A DNA stretch of 64,000 nt from assembly GCF_001590835.1 (NCBI RefSeq), contig NZ_LTAQ01000001.1:1-64000 (forward strand), written 5' to 3'. The notes under the pieces were generated by a model, which saw nothing but the letters and a program-made list of their open reading frames with translations, was not told the origin of the DNA and did not search any database. A program made the translations under genes and the position numbers. Positions 35,059 to 46,260 of this stretch are shown piece after piece; positions within the stretch are counted from its first letter, which is position 1, and the number at the start of each line of letters is the position of its first letter. Origin of the DNA: Bacillus gaemokensis. GTDB taxonomy: Bacteria; Bacillota; Bacilli; Bacillales; Bacillaceae_G.

Positions 35059-35376
35059 ATACCCAACTTGACAAGCTTGCTTGATCTTCGGGCAAGAAGG
35101 CATCTAAACAGTTAATATAGTTAAATTAACATAAATATGCAGTAAAAAAATCATCTTACCTCTAAGAAACTATTGAGGAGAGATGATTTTAATCAAACTT
35201 TATTATAAATTATCAATCTTTTTTATAAAACCACATTTCATACATTATTATTTTTTCAGTATATTAACGTAAAAACTCATTAATTCAGTGGTATTTTTCA
35301 TTCTTTATACTAACTTTAAACAATACAAACAATTTTCATTACCCAGTAGCGGACTTTTTTCTCTTTGGACACTCTC
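35059..35376. other. Intergenic stretch, 318 bp
   Basis: Separates the accessory region from mutL. Contains a hairpin at 35143-35192 (AAAATCATCT / AGATGATTTT with a partly paired middle) that can act as a terminator. Nothing coding is seen. Confidence 0.5.
35143..35192. terminator. Terminator-like hairpin downstream of mutL
   Basis: AAAATCATCT and AGATGATTTT arms, with CTC/GAG pairing inside, flanked by A and T runs. It is about 185 bp past the mutL stop. Confidence 0.55.
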
Positions 35377-37302
35377 CTACATCACCCGCTTAAACATCTT
35401 CTCCAGTTCATACGTCGAATGATGTACGAGGATCGGTCTACCATGCGGACATGTGTAAGGATTTGTTGTTGTACGCAGTTCTTCTAACAAGGCAAAAATT
35501 TGATCGTTCGTTAAATATTGGTTCGCTTTAATCGATGCTTTACAGCTCATCATGATTGCTGCTTCTTCACGCAGTTTTTTAATATCAACTTTTTTAAGCT
35601 TCACTACTTGCTCCATCATTTCATCGATGATTTCTGTTTCCTGTCCTTTTGGAAACCATGTCGGATGTGAGCGAACGATAAATGATTGATGACCGAATTG
35701 TTCTAGGAATAATCCTACCTTCTTTAATTCCTCTAATTGTTCTTCGACACGCAAAAATTCAGTAAGAGATAAATCGATACGATATGGTACGAGTAATTCT
35801 TGTACTTCTTGCGCTACTTGACCTACTTTATCACGGAAATATTCATAATTAATCCGCTCCTGCGCCGCGTGCTGATCAATCATATATAACCCTTTGTCAT
35901 TTTGAGCAAAAATATAAGTTCCATGCATTTGTCCAATTGGATAAAGCGGTGGTAGATCGTTTCCGTTCATTTCGATATCTTGAATTTCTTCTAATTCCTC
36001 TAATTCAAAATCTTCATCGCTACTATCCCATTCTTTTTCTTCTTGAATAGACTCTTCGATTATCGGTTTAGACGGTTGCCAACTGCTTTCTTCTCTTACT
36101 AGAGACTCTGGAGGCTGCCATTCTTGCTTTGGTGGTTGCCAAAGTAAGTTCCTGGTTTTTTCTTGGACTTCTTCTTGCTTCTCATCCATTCCAGTCGGTA
36201 AAACGATATTTGGCATTGTTGGTTCTTTCGGTTTTGCATGCTCGAACTGGAACTGCTCTTGTACACTTTCATCTTTTTCTTTTTTCTTCGTTGTGACTCC
36301 AGCGTCCGGAATTAACTGGATCTTTTTAAAAGCATCCTGCAACGTCTTTTCAATCAATTGCAGCAGTTCCTGTTCTTTACTGAACCGTACCTCTAGCTTC
36401 GCTGGATGAACGTTTACATCAACTAACATTGGGTCCATTTCAATCGATAAGAAACCAATTGGATAACGTCCAACTGGAAGTAATGTATGATACCCTTGCT
36501 GCACAGCTTTCATTAATACATAGTTCCGAACGTAACGACCATTTACAATCGTTGACATATAGTTACGAGATGCTCTTGTTACTTCAGGTAACGTTACATA
36601 CCCACGAATGGTAAAGTCTAACGATTCCACTTCAATTGGGATCAGTTTTTTCGCCACTTGAATGCTATAAATGGCTGCGAGTACTTGTCTAACATCACCA
36701 TTTCCTGATGTATGAAGTAATTTTTTCTCATTATGGAACAATTTTAAAGATACTTCTGGATGTGACATCGCAATGCGATAAACAATATCCGTAACATTCC
36801 CAAGCTCTGTATGAATTGTTTTCATATATTTAAGGCGTGCTGGTGTATTAAAAAACAAGTTTTGAACTGTAATATCTGTTCCTTTACGGCTCGCAGTCTT
36901 TTCTTGCTTAATAATGTCTCCGCCTTTAATAATAAGATGCGTACCAGGTACATCACCAGTGCTTGTAATTAGCTCTAATTCACTAACAGATGCAATACTC
37001 GGTAATGCTTCCCCGCGGAAACCGAGCGTTCGTATGCGAAACAAATCATTTTCATCTTTAATTTTGCTTGTTGCATGTCGTTCAAAAGCAACGATGCAAT
37101 CTTCTTCAGCAATGCCATCTCCATTATCGATGATACGAATTTTCGATAATCCAGCTTCTTCTAAGTGGATTTCAATAGATGTACTATTCGCATCGATGGA
37201 ATTTTCCACAAGTTCTTTTACAACGGAAGCAGGTCGTTCTACTACTTCCCCTGCTGCGATTAAGTTAGAGAGTTGATCATCGAGTTTGCGAATTTTCCCC
37301 AT
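35377..37302 (-). CDS. mutL: DNA mismatch repair protein MutL
   Basis: 641 residues. GHKL ATPase N-terminus: [33 protein letters not shown], and [10 protein letters not shown]. The C-terminal dimer domain carries the endonuclease motif [12 protein letters not shown] and the second zinc-site motif CPHGRPI, as expected for a nicking MutL in bacteria without MutH. The middle (~330-440) is a low-complexity Glu/Gln/Pro linker. Lies 8 bp after mutS in one operon. Confidence 0.97.
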   Translation of the reverse strand: MGKIRKLDDQLSNLIAAGEVVERPASVVKELVENSIDANSTSIEIHLEEAGLSKIRIIDNGDGIAEEDCIVAFERHATSKIKDENDLFRIRTLGFRGEALPSIASVSELELITSTGDVPGTHLIIKGGDIIKQEKTASRKGTDITVQNLFFNTPARLKYMKTIHTELGNVTDIVYRIAMSHPEVSLKLFHNEKKLLHTSGNGDVRQVLAAIYSIQVAKKLIPIEVESLDFTIRGYVTLPEVTRASRNYMSTIVNGRYVRNYVLMKAVQQGYHTLLPVGRYPIGFLSIEMDPMLVDVNVHPAKLEVRFSKEQELLQLIEKTLQDAFKKIQLIPDAGVTTKKKEKDESVQEQFQFEHAKPKEPTMPNIVLPTGMDEKQEEVQEKTRNLLWQPPKQEWQPPESLVREESSWQPSKPIIEESIQEEKEWDSSDEDFELEELEEIQDIEMNGNDLPPLYPIGQMHGTYIFAQNDKGLYMIDQHAAQERINYEYFRDKVGQVAQEVQELLVPYRIDLSLTEFLRVEEQLEELKKVGLFLEQFGHQSFIVRSHPTWFPKGQETEIIDEMMEQVVKLKKVDIKKLREEAAIMMSCKASIKANQYLTNDQIFALLEELRTTTNPYTCPHGRPILVHHSTYELEKMFKRVM

Positions 37303-37310
37303 CTACTTCC

Positions 37311-39986
37311 TCATCCCTTCTTTAACTTTTTTTGTAACCGATACAATTCATTTAACGCTTCTAGAGGCGTCATATCAAGTAAATCAATTTTTTTAATCTG
37401 CGTTAATACAGCTGTTTCTTTTTGATCAAGCGCTAGCTTGTCTTGTTTTTGCGCTGACTGTTCTGTGGCAAAGAAAGATAGCTGCGATTCTGCAGGTTCT
37501 TCTTTTTTCTCTAGCAGCAGTGCCTCAGGTTCTTCTTTTACAACTACTGGTTCTTGAGCATTTTCTTCTTGTACTTTAACTTCTACTCGTTTTGGAATGA
37601 TGATTTCTTCTTGCCCCTCTAGCTGCGCTAATACTTCTTTCGCACGAGTAATCAAGCTATCTGGAAGCTCTGCAAGTTGTGCAACATGAATACCATAACT
37701 TTTATCCGCTGCTCCATCTTGAATTTTATGCAAGAAAACAACTTTTCCGTTTTCTTCAATAGCTGAAACATGTACATTTTTAAGCTGAGTTAAACTTTCT
37801 TCTAAGATTGTTAATTCATGATAATGTGTTGAGAATAATGTTTTCGCCCCAATTTGATCATGAATATGTTCAATAATTGCTTGCGCAAGTGCCATCCCAT
37901 CATACGTTGATGTACCGCGTCCAATTTCATCAAATAAAATTAAACTTCTTTCTGATGCATTCGCAATTGCATTTTTCGCTTCTAACATTTCGACCATAAA
38001 CGTACTCTGACCTGAAATTAAATCATCTGCCGCGCCAATCCTTGTAAAGATTTGATCAAAGACTGGTAGTACTGCTTCTGACGCTGGTACAAAACAACCA
38101 ACTTGCGACATAACTGTAACAAGCGCTAATTGACGCATATACGTACTTTTACCAGACATGTTTGGACCTGTAATTAAAAAGACATCCATATTTTCTGGCA
38201 TTACACAATCATTCGGAACATATAATTTTCCGTTTAACACTTTTTCCACAACGGGATGGCGGCCATCCTTAATAAAGATTTCACGCTTATCTGTTAAAAT
38301 CGGTTTTACAAATTGCTCTTCTTCACTAACTGTGGCAAAGCTTTGAAGTACATCTAATTCACTAATGACTTTTGCTAAATGCTGTAATTTGGGAATAAAC
38401 ACTTTTACTTCTTCACGAAGTGCTGTGAATAAATCATACTCTAGCTGTACAATTTTTTCTTCCGCTTCTAAAATCAATGTTTCTTTTTCTTTTAATTCAT
38501 CTGTGATAAAACGCTCTGCATTTGCAAGCGTCTGTTTACGCTCATAGCGCCCTTCTGGAAGTAAAGAAAGGTTCGCTTTTGTCACTTCGATATAGTAGCC
38601 AAAAATACGGTTGTAACCAATCTTTAACGATTTAATCCCTGTAATATCACGCTCACGTTTTTCAAGTTCTGCGATCCATGTTTTCCCATTTTTACTCACA
38701 TAACGATATTGATCTAGTTTGTCATTATAACCATCTTTTATAATATCCCCATCCTTAATAGAAAGTGGTGGATTTTCTTGAATACTTCTGCCTAGTAACT
38801 CTGTTAAACTTTCACATGGATCCGCACCTTGAATTAACCTTGCAGCATATGAATTATCTAATAAACTAACTGCCTCTAAAATAGCTGGTACTTGCAAGAG
38901 TGAACGTCTTAATTGTAATAAATCACGTGCATTAACGTTGCCGTATGCAACTTTTCCTGCTAAACGCTCTAAATCATAAACTTCTTTTAGTTTTTCTTTC
39001 AGATCCTCACGTAAGAAGTAATCATTTACAAACGTTTCAACCATTTCTAAACGTTCTTCAATTTTTCCTTTTTGTATAAGTGGACGCTCCATCCACTGTT
39101 TTAACATACGTCCACCCATTGCTGTTTTCGTTTTATCTAACAACCATAAAAGAGAACCGGTTTTCTCTTTAGTTCGAATTGTTTCCGTTAACTCTAAATT
39201 ACGTTTTGAATGAACATCAATTTTCATAAATTGATTTGTATAATAAATATCTACTGGTTGCAAGTGATCCAATGAACGTTTTTGAGTTCGTAATACATAG
39301 TTAAATAAGCGCCCAACTGCTTTAACTAATTTCGTTTGCGTTACATTTTTAACAAGATGTTCTAACCCTTCAGGGATTTTCGTCTCATCTTCATACGAAA
39401 TTGTCATTTTCAATGTTTCCGTCAACTTATTTAACTCGTCTTTTGAAAACGTAGAGGCCACAACAATTTCTTTTGAGCCTGTCGCATAAACCTCCAATAA
39501 AACATCTTCTACAGTACCTGTTAATAATGTCACAGTATTTTGCCCTGTTGTTAAATCATTACAAGCTAGCGCATAAGATCCATCTTCAAAATGAGTTAAC
39601 GCAGCTAAAAAATTATTTTCTTTCTCATCAATCGTGCGTCCTTCCATCATCGTTCCGGGCGTAATTAATTGTACAACTTCACGCTTTACAACACCTTTTG
39701 CTGTTTTTGGGTCTTCTACTTGTTCACAAACCGCAACCTTATATCCTTTTTCAACGAGCTGTTCAATATAGTTTTTTGCCGCATGATGCGGGACACCACA
39801 CATTGGTATACGTTCACTACTTCCACCATCTCGGCTTGTCAGTGTAATTTCAAGTTCATGAGCTGCCTTTACAGCATCCTCAAAGAACATTTCATAAAAA
39901 TCTCCTAGTCGAAAAAATAAAAAGGCATCTTGATAATCTGCCTTGACCTTTAAATATTGTTGTATCATAGGGGTATACTGAGCCAT
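37311..39986 (-). CDS. mutS: DNA mismatch recognition protein MutS
   Basis: 891 residues. The mismatch-reading Phe-x-Glu is near the N-terminus ([11 protein letters not shown]). Walker [10 protein letters not shown] is at about residue 607, followed by [16 protein letters not shown] (Walker B and signature). The C-terminal QLSFF (~residue 837) fits a sliding-clamp-binding motif. Slightly longer than B. subtilis MutS because of a Glu/Val/Lys-rich insertion (~800-835). RBS GGAGG before the ATG. First gene of mutSL. Confidence 0.97.
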   Translation of the reverse strand: MAQYTPMIQQYLKVKADYQDAFLFFRLGDFYEMFFEDAVKAAHELEITLTSRDGGSSERIPMCGVPHHAAKNYIEQLVEKGYKVAVCEQVEDPKTAKGVVKREVVQLITPGTMMEGRTIDEKENNFLAALTHFEDGSYALACNDLTTGQNTVTLLTGTVEDVLLEVYATGSKEIVVASTFSKDELNKLTETLKMTISYEDETKIPEGLEHLVKNVTQTKLVKAVGRLFNYVLRTQKRSLDHLQPVDIYYTNQFMKIDVHSKRNLELTETIRTKEKTGSLLWLLDKTKTAMGGRMLKQWMERPLIQKGKIEERLEMVETFVNDYFLREDLKEKLKEVYDLERLAGKVAYGNVNARDLLQLRRSLLQVPAILEAVSLLDNSYAARLIQGADPCESLTELLGRSIQENPPLSIKDGDIIKDGYNDKLDQYRYVSKNGKTWIAELEKRERDITGIKSLKIGYNRIFGYYIEVTKANLSLLPEGRYERKQTLANAERFITDELKEKETLILEAEEKIVQLEYDLFTALREEVKVFIPKLQHLAKVISELDVLQSFATVSEEEQFVKPILTDKREIFIKDGRHPVVEKVLNGKLYVPNDCVMPENMDVFLITGPNMSGKSTYMRQLALVTVMSQVGCFVPASEAVLPVFDQIFTRIGAADDLISGQSTFMVEMLEAKNAIANASERSLILFDEIGRGTSTYDGMALAQAIIEHIHDQIGAKTLFSTHYHELTILEESLTQLKNVHVSAIEENGKVVFLHKIQDGAADKSYGIHVAQLAELPDSLITRAKEVLAQLEGQEEIIIPKRVEVKVQEENAQEPVVVKEEPEALLLEKKEEPAESQLSFFATEQSAQKQDKLALDQKETAVLTQIKKIDLLDMTPLEALNELYRLQKKLKKG

Positions 39987-40129
39987 TTGTTTCCTCCATA
40001 CTTCATAAAAATGTGCTATATATTATACGCCGTACTTCACGGACATTCTTATCTCCACTTATAGGAGTCTCCCTTCATTATAACATACTTTTCAAGTGAA
40101 ATAATTCCTTTTGGCACCACTTATATTAT

Positions 40130-40164
40130 ATAAAAAAGCTAGGAAGAGTCTCTCCCTAGCTCAC
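40130..40164 (-). terminator. Intrinsic terminator of cotE
   Basis: GAGCTAGGGAG ... CTTCCTAGCT stem on the minus strand followed by T6, directly after the stop codon. Confidence 0.85.
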
Positions 40165-40166
40165 TA

Positions 40167-40709
40167 TTATTCCTCTTCTGCGTCTACAATAAAGTTTGGA
40201 TCTAACTCTTCAAATTCATCATCATCAACTGCAAATTCACCATCGTCTTCTGGACACCCTTCTGGATTTACACTAACACAAATTTTTGTTTCACCAACAA
40301 CTTCTGTTACAAATTCACGCTCTACTGTTACTACAATTTTGTTACCGTTTGGTGAAATAATTGCTTCTAAACAGTTTGGATGCTGAATCACACGAGCAAT
40401 AATCTCTAGATCTTCACCTGAAAAGTTTTTATCACGATATCCAATATTCACCTCGTCTGTATAACTAACACGCTCTGTTACAACTTCCGTTTTTGTGTTT
40501 TCATCAAATGAGTACCATGTATTCACATCATAGAACCCTTCGATTTCTACTAATTTCCCATTCTTTCTCGCTTCATATGTGTGATTAATTACCCAACATC
40601 CGAGAATGCTTGTTGGTTCATGATTTGATTCACATGTATTCGTTGATTTTGTATACTTACGTCCTTTTCCAACTACTGCCTTTGTAATAATCTCTCTGAA
40701 TTCGGACAT
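40167..40709 (-). CDS. cotE: Outer spore coat morphogenetic protein CotE
   Basis: 180 residues, the CotE length. It opens [20 protein letters not shown] and has [20 protein letters not shown]; it ends in an acidic tail ([19 protein letters not shown]). CotE organises outer coat assembly around the forespore in B. subtilis and anchors the exosporium in the B. cereus group. Its place between ricA and mutS is conserved in Bacillus. RBS TGAGGAGGG. Confidence 0.97.
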   Translation of the reverse strand: MSEFREIITKAVVGKGRKYTKSTNTCESNHEPTSILGCWVINHTYEARKNGKLVEIEGFYDVNTWYSFDENTKTEVVTERVSYTDEVNIGYRDKNFSGEDLEIIARVIQHPNCLEAIISPNGNKIVVTVEREFVTEVVGETKICVSVNPEGCPEDDGEFAVDDDEFEELDPNFIVDAEEE

Positions 40710-40805
40710 TTAAAACCCTCCTCAATCGATATTCACTTAATCATATGCGTGACAATAGCGGAATGTGTCATTCTTTTTTTACAAAACAATATGTATCTTG
40801 AGTAA

Positions 40806-40846
40806 AAATAAAAAAAGAGATGTCAATAAGACACCTCTCTTAGCAA
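40806..40846 (-). terminator. Intrinsic terminator of miaB-ricA
   Basis: AGAGAGGTGTC, a 5-nt loop and GACATCTCT followed by T7 on the minus strand; it overlaps the last codons of ricA. Confidence 0.8.
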
Positions 40847-41271
40847 CCGCAGTTCCCTTTTTTACTCTCTACTTCAGCACCTGTTTCTCCTTTTAAAACA
40901 TTCCCACCAGTTGAAATTAAAATTTCATCTGTTACGTTGTTGGAAATGGTACTCGCTACAAGTTGGAGTAAGTCATTTACATATGTTTGTGAAGACTTGA
41001 ATTCCTGTACAACCGGAATGCTATCAAGCTTATCTTGAAGAGCATCAATCTCCGCCTCTACTTTTTTCAAGGCCTCCCATTTTCCATAATGTTGTAAGTT
41101 TACCGCTTGTTTTTGCAATACTTTAATTTCATCAATTGCATGTTTTACATTTTCATTTTTATGAATTTGCGCCTCTGCACGTTTAAAAAAATCCACTTCT
41201 TCTGTTGCAGAAATCATTTTTGCTAATTCTTTTGCTTGTTCCACGATTTCATCTTTTGTATATACTTTCAT
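40840..41271 (-). CDS. ricA: RicA (YmcA), RicAFT regulatory complex subunit
   Basis: 143 residues, com/YlbF-YmcA family, helical. KDEIVEQAKELAKMISATEE and the middle DEIKVLQKQAVNLQHYGKWE match YmcA. The C-terminus ends KKGNCGC; Cys residues there match those that bind Fe-S clusters in the RicA-RicF-RicT complex, which affects biofilm formation, sporulation and RNA processing with RNase Y. Follows miaB by 3 bp, as in B. subtilis. Confidence 0.93.
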   Translation of the reverse strand: MKVYTKDEIVEQAKELAKMISATEEVDFFKRAEAQIHKNENVKHAIDEIKVLQKQAVNLQHYGKWEALKKVEAEIDALQDKLDSIPVVQEFKSSQTYVNDLLQLVASTISNNVTDEILISTGGNVLKGETGAEVESKKGNCGC

Positions 41272-41274
41272 CTA

Positions 41275-42804
41275 TTATTTCACCCCAATCGGCTCCTCAA
41301 CCAGTTCCCCGTTTAGAGACCAAGTTTTTGCTTCTTTTACCTTTACTTTTACAAGCTGACCAATTGTAGATTTTGGAGCGATGAAGTTTACAAGTTTATT
41401 AGTACGCGTATAACCCGCAAGTACTTCGGGATTATTCTTACTCTCTCCATCCACCAACACTTCAACAATTTGCCCTTCATATTTCTTATTCTTTTTTATA
41501 GAATATTCATTTACTAATGTATTTAAACGTTGCAGGCGCTCTTTTTTCACTTCCATCGGTACGTTATCTTTCATTTTTGCAGCAGGCGTACCTTCTCGTG
41601 GTGAATAAATAAATGTAAATGCACTATCAAATCCCACTTCTCGATATAAAGACATTGTTTCCTCAAACTGTTCATCGGTTTCATTTGGGAAACCAACAAT
41701 AATATCAGTAGTCAACACTGCATTTGGAATCGCCTTTTTAATTTTACGTACAAGTTCTAAATAATGTTCTCTTGAGTATTTACGCGCCATAATTTTGAGC
41801 ATATCTGTACTCCCAGATTGCACTGGTAAGTGGATATGTTCAACTAAGTTACCACCTTTTCCAAGAACCTCAACTAAGCGATCATCAAAATCACGCGGAT
41901 GACTTGTTGTAAAACGGATACGCGCTATGTCGATTTTACGAAGTTCCTCCATTAAATCGCCAAGACCATATTCTAAATCTTCAAAGTCTTTACCATATGC
42001 GTTTACGTTCTGACCAAGCAATGTGATTTCTTTATAACCATTTGCCGCTAAATGGCGAATTTCACTAATAATATCTTCTGGGCGACGACTTCTCTCTTTC
42101 CCACGTGTATACGGTACAATACAATATGTACAGAATTTATCACATCCATACATAATATTCACCCATGCTTTAATATCGCCACGGCGTACTTTCGGAAGGT
42201 TTTCAATTACGTCACCTTCTTTTGACCAAACTTCAACAACTGTTGCTTTTGAGAACATCGCATCTTTTAAAATGTAAGGTAATCGATGAATATTATGTGT
42301 ACCGAATACCATATCTACATGTTGATTTTTTTGCATAATTTTGTTTACAACAGATTCCTCTTGAGACATACAACCACATACACCGATTAGAAGATCCGGA
42401 TTTCGTTGTTTTAACGGTTTTAAATGACCCAGTTCCCCAAACACTTTATTTTCAGCGTTTTCACGAATGGCACAAGTATTTAATAGAATCACATCTGCAT
42501 CTTCTGTTGAAAATGTCGGTTCATATCCAAGCGTTGTAAAAATACCAGCCATTACTTCTGTATCATGCTCATTCATTTGACATCCATATGTACGGATATA
42601 AAACTTTCTTCCTGCACCAAAGTTGCGAAATTCATCTGGTAAACCAAAGTCACGCTCGATTTTCACTTCTTCTTTCCCGCGCTTTTTCGCATCTTTCAAG
42701 GAAGGTGGCTGATATACACTTTCAAAGTACTTGCTATAATCTTTTTCTTCTTTTTTCATAGAAGAATTTGCTTGTTGACTTGCTAATCGTTGCTCTTCGT
42801 TCAT
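41275..42804 (-). CDS. miaB: tRNA-2-methylthio-N6-dimethylallyladenosine synthase MiaB
   Basis: 509 residues. After a ~65-residue N-terminal extension the UPF0004 domain begins ([20 protein letters not shown]). The radical SAM cluster is in [17 protein letters not shown] (C-x3-C-x2-C), and the auxiliary-cluster Cys are in GCQMNEH, NTCAIRE and CGCMSQ. A C-terminal TRAM domain follows ([16 protein letters not shown]). It adds methylthio to i6A37 of tRNAs. Co-transcribed with ricA. Confidence 0.97.
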   Translation of the reverse strand: MNEEQRLASQQANSSMKKEEKDYSKYFESVYQPPSLKDAKKRGKEEVKIERDFGLPDEFRNFGAGRKFYIRTYGCQMNEHDTEVMAGIFTTLGYEPTFSTEDADVILLNTCAIRENAENKVFGELGHLKPLKQRNPDLLIGVCGCMSQEESVVNKIMQKNQHVDMVFGTHNIHRLPYILKDAMFSKATVVEVWSKEGDVIENLPKVRRGDIKAWVNIMYGCDKFCTYCIVPYTRGKERSRRPEDIISEIRHLAANGYKEITLLGQNVNAYGKDFEDLEYGLGDLMEELRKIDIARIRFTTSHPRDFDDRLVEVLGKGGNLVEHIHLPVQSGSTDMLKIMARKYSREHYLELVRKIKKAIPNAVLTTDIIVGFPNETDEQFEETMSLYREVGFDSAFTFIYSPREGTPAAKMKDNVPMEVKKERLQRLNTLVNEYSIKKNKKYEGQIVEVLVDGESKNNPEVLAGYTRTNKLVNFIAPKSTIGQLVKVKVKEAKTWSLNGELVEEPIGVK

Positions 42805-43118
42805 GGGTAATCTCCTTTCAACCTTAAACTATACACACTCTACAGTCCATTCTAATGGCGATAAGACCCATCTTAAAGATTAGGATAGTTCGAAAAACCT
42901 CTTCCCCTTTGAACTTTGATACATCGAGTTCACCATCTGTAAGAATATAGTCTTCTCCCACCGATGGACATTCCCTTTTTGTTGTTTTAACCTTGTCCTT
43001 GTAAAAAAGTATATTGCTTTATTCCTATACACACTATCATAGTATAAAGTGTTTAGCCAAATTTAACAACAAAGAGACAGTATTACACCCACGTCCTACA
43101 GCAAACAAACCTATTTTT
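42805..43118 (-). other. miaB leader region, about 230 nt of predicted 5' UTR
   Basis: Downstream of the promoter at 43041-43069 lies a long transcribed leader with nested inverted repeats: CCATC/GATGG enclosing AAGA/TCTT, and two GAAC/GTTC pairs, around 42870-42990. A 50-codon open frame on the same strand ends at 42824 without a clear start. It could be a structured regulatory leader or leftover coding DNA. Confidence 0.4.
43041..43069 (-). promoter_or_regulatory. Putative sigma-A promoter of miaB-ricA
   Basis: On the minus strand: TTGTTA (43069-43064), 17-bp spacer, TATACT (43046-43041). Confidence 0.65.
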
Positions 43119-43303
43119 CTGATAAAATGAAACTTTAATCAGTGGGGGGATTCTTCATCCCCCACTGATTATTAGCCTTCACCAATCGGGCTTTTAAGGG
43201 CAGTTGATCCCCCACCTAACTTCTTTGCTTTCGTTGAATTTTGAGGTGAGGATCTTACTGCCCGCGAATAGCGGAATAAACGATACACTTCATTATTTTA
43301 TCA
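43119..43303 (+). repeat. bcr1-type repeat, copy B
   Basis: Aligns with copy A along its whole length: AAACTTTAATCAGTGGGGGG, TTATTAGCCTTCACCAATCG, CCACCTAACTTCTTTGCTTT, TTACTGCCCG. The ends are inverted repeats (TGATAAAATGAA at 43120 and TTCATTATTTTATCA near 43289-43303), supporting an insertion-type element. The internal GGGGG/CCCCC and ACTTC/TTTGAGGTG arms predict stable folding. It lies between the kor and miaB operons. Confidence 0.9.
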
Positions 43304-43370
43304 TTTAGAATTTTCTGAGTAAATAACGTATATAAAGGTTACTACAATTTGTTTACCCACCATTTACAGA

Positions 43371-43402
43371 AAAAAAGCTGCCAATTAGCAGCTTTTTTCT
43401 TT
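43371..43402 (-). terminator. Intrinsic terminator of korAB
   Basis: AAAAGCTGC, six-base loop, GCAGCTTTTTTT on the minus strand, next to the korB stop codon. Confidence 0.92.
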
Positions 43403-43403
43403 A

Positions 43404-44270
43404 TTACATAAACTCAGCAACGAGTTCATCAAACATTTTCTGATCCATTTGTAAATCAGCTTGCACTAAAGGTTTTTCACTATAACCCTTCACCAGCTCT
43501 TGGTAAGAAGGTTGCTCTTTATTTTGATAAATCAGACCTGTTACTAAACCTTTATTTTCCATTAACGTTTGCATAGCAATCATACGATTAGATGGATCAT
43601 ACCCTTCTACTGTACTTAGCTTCGTTAAATTCTCTTTAAACCAATCATACGTATTTACTTTATTATAAGTAACACATGGGCTAAATACGTTAATGAGAGA
43701 AAATCCTTTATGCTGAATACCCGCTTCAATAAGCTGCGTTAATTCTTTTAAATCACTAGAAAAGCTCTGGGCTACAAAAGTTGCACCAGCTGTTAGTGCC
43801 ATTTCCATTACAGATAATGCTGGCTCAATTGAACCTTGCGGTGTACTTTTTGTTTTAAATCCAGCTTCACTACGTGGTGAAGTTTGACCTTTTGTTAAAC
43901 CGTAAATCTGATTATCCATTACGATATACGTAATATCAATATTACGACGGATGGAATGAATTGTATGCCCCATACCAATCGCAAAACCATCACCGTCACC
44001 ACCAGACGCGATAACTGTTAAGTCACGGTTTGCCATTTTCACACCTTGTGCAATTGGAAGCGCACGCCCATGAATACTATGAACACCGTATGAATTAATA
44101 TAACCTGAAATACGGCCTGAGCAACCGATACCAGAAATAACAGCTAATTCATCTGGATTTAAGCCAACGTTAGCTGCTGCACGTTGAATCGCAGCTTGCA
44201 CCGAGAAGTCTCCGCAACCTGGACACCAGTTTGGTTTTACACTGTTACGAAAGTCCTTAAATGTTGCCAT
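43404..44270 (-). CDS. korB: 2-oxoacid:ferredoxin oxidoreductase, beta subunit
   Basis: 288 residues. The thiamine diphosphate site is clear: NWCPGCGDFSVQAA at the N-terminus, then GGDGDGFAIGMGHTIHSIRR and YIVMDNQIYGLTKGQTSPRS. With the alpha subunit it converts 2-oxoglutarate or a related 2-oxoacid to acyl-CoA, reducing ferredoxin. Its start lies 14 bp inside korA, indicating translational coupling. Confidence 0.93.
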   Translation of the reverse strand: MATFKDFRNSVKPNWCPGCGDFSVQAAIQRAAANVGLNPDELAVISGIGCSGRISGYINSYGVHSIHGRALPIAQGVKMANRDLTVIASGGDGDGFAIGMGHTIHSIRRNIDITYIVMDNQIYGLTKGQTSPRSEAGFKTKSTPQGSIEPALSVMEMALTAGATFVAQSFSSDLKELTQLIEAGIQHKGFSLINVFSPCVTYNKVNTYDWFKENLTKLSTVEGYDPSNRMIAMQTLMENKGLVTGLIYQNKEQPSYQELVKGYSEKPLVQADLQMDQKMFDELVAEFM

Positions 44271-46014
44271 TTAATACAACCCCTTTTTTGCATTCGTTGT
44301 AAATTTCTTTTGGTAAGAATGGGTTCCCGTCATACTTTAATAGACTAGAAATCTTCTCACCATTGCCAAGATTCATTTTCATAATGTTAGCAAGTTGACC
44401 AGTTGCGTTGTTTTCTACTACAACAACACGTTTCGCATTCTTCACAAGCGGAAGGATTTCATCTGTTGGGAACGGATGAATTAACCGAATATGAGCATGA
44501 TTTACTTTTAATCCTTCTTGCCCTAAACGTTCCATCGCTTCTTCAATCGCACCACGAGTAGAGTTAAAACCAACTAGTAATACATCAGCGTCATCATGCT
44601 TGGCATTTTGGTAAACAGGGGTATTAAACTTCATATTCTCCATTTTACGGAAACGTTTGTCCATTTGTTCTTTACGATTCAATGCTGACTCAGAAGGCTT
44701 ACCAGTCTCATCATGTTCTACACCTGTTACATGATGAATACCATTTTTCATACCAGGTATAACGCGTGGTGAAACGCCATCTTCTGTTACTTCATAACGT
44801 TTAAAGTACGCTTTGTTTTCGCGCTCTGGTAACTCTACTTGTAAATCAAGCTTACCGCGGCGAATTTCTACTTTGTCTAACTTTAGTGGTTCTACTGTTT
44901 GCTTTCCTAAAGAAAGCTGTAAATCTGTTAAGAAGATAACAGGAACTTGATATTCTTCTGCTAAGTTAAATGCTTCTACAATGTCATAGAACGCTTCTTC
45001 AACAGTACTTGGCGCCATTACGATTTTTGGAATTTCACCATGTGTACCGTAAATCATTGCCATTAAATCAGATTGCTCTTGCTTTGTTGGTAAACCAGTA
45101 CTTGGACCACCGCGTTGTGTATCAACAATAACAAGAGGTGTTTCTGTAATACCAGCTAAACCGATTGCTTCCATCATTAAAGATAGACCCGGACCTGCCG
45201 ATGCTGTTAATGTACGTACACCAGCATAGTTTGCACCAATCGCCATTGTACAAGCAGCAATTTCATCCTCAGTTTGGATTACTGTTCCGCCTACTTTTGG
45301 AAGCTTTTTAATTAAGTATTCCATAATTTCAGATGCAGGTGTAATTGGGTATGCAGACATAAAGCGAGCACCACCAGCTACCGCTCCAAATGCAATTGCA
45401 TCGTTCCCAATCATAAACATACGTTTTTGGCCATCAGCTTTTTCAAGCTGCATCATATTTACTTTTTCACCAAGCAATTCTTTCATATATTGGGAGCCGC
45501 GTTTGATTGCTTCCATATTCTTTTGAACGACTTGCTCTCCTTTGCGGCCGAAAATTTCTTCAACAACCTCTAAGTATACAGTTTCATCTAATCCTAATAC
45601 TGCACTAGATGCTCCAACAGCAACCATGTTTTTCATTAATGACGTACCAAGCTCAGAAGCAATCTCTGTAAATGGTATTGCATATAAATTCACATTTGCG
45701 CTTTCTGGTATAGTTGGATTAAACTTCGCATCTGCAACAACAATTCCACCTGGACGTAGTTCGTGGAAGTTAAAATCAATTGTTTCTTGATCAAATGCAA
45801 TTAAAATATCTAAATCATCTGATATCGCGCGTACCTCAGTCGTACTTACACGAATTTTATTATTGGTATGACCACCCTTAATTCGTGATGAAAAGTGGCG
45901 GTAACCGTATAGGTAATACCCTAAGCGGTTTAATGCAATACAGAAGATTTCTCCTGTACTTTCAATTCCTTCACCTTGTTGTCCTCCAACTTTCCATGAA
46001 AGTTGACTAATCAT
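44257..46014 (-). CDS. korA: 2-oxoacid:ferredoxin oxidoreductase, alpha subunit (gamma-alpha fusion)
   Basis: 585 residues. Residues 1-190 are the gamma-type domain (WKVGGQQGEGIESTGEIFC, FSSRIKGGHTNNKIRVS). Residues ~200-580 are the alpha pyrimidine-binding and transketolase-C type domains (GARFMSAYPITPASEIMEYL, TASAGPGLSLMMEAIGLAG, QRGGPSTGLPTKQEQSDLM). First gene of korAB; the pair is found in many aerobic Bacillus beside miaB. Confidence 0.93.
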   Translation of the reverse strand: MISQLSWKVGGQQGEGIESTGEIFCIALNRLGYYLYGYRHFSSRIKGGHTNNKIRVSTTEVRAISDDLDILIAFDQETIDFNFHELRPGGIVVADAKFNPTIPESANVNLYAIPFTEIASELGTSLMKNMVAVGASSAVLGLDETVYLEVVEEIFGRKGEQVVQKNMEAIKRGSQYMKELLGEKVNMMQLEKADGQKRMFMIGNDAIAFGAVAGGARFMSAYPITPASEIMEYLIKKLPKVGGTVIQTEDEIAACTMAIGANYAGVRTLTASAGPGLSLMMEAIGLAGITETPLVIVDTQRGGPSTGLPTKQEQSDLMAMIYGTHGEIPKIVMAPSTVEEAFYDIVEAFNLAEEYQVPVIFLTDLQLSLGKQTVEPLKLDKVEIRRGKLDLQVELPERENKAYFKRYEVTEDGVSPRVIPGMKNGIHHVTGVEHDETGKPSESALNRKEQMDKRFRKMENMKFNTPVYQNAKHDDADVLLVGFNSTRGAIEEAMERLGQEGLKVNHAHIRLIHPFPTDEILPLVKNAKRVVVVENNATGQLANIMKMNLGNGEKISSLLKYDGNPFLPKEIYNECKKGVVLNGNI

Positions 46015-46260
46015 CTCCTACACCCCTTTTAACTGCGTTCATTGTAGTGTATTTTTCACAGTAATAGTGTAGCATTTTTTATGCAAATAAACTACAACGG
46101 ACACAAAATATACCTCTTCTGACTTTCTTGAATCTTTCGCATATTCTTAATTCGTCTACAATTCTAGCTTCCCCCTACAAAAAAAGCAATAAGTTGTTTT
46201 TATTCCATTTTAATTTTAAAATTTTTCTAACTATTTAGATTTATAATATACACTAAGTTA

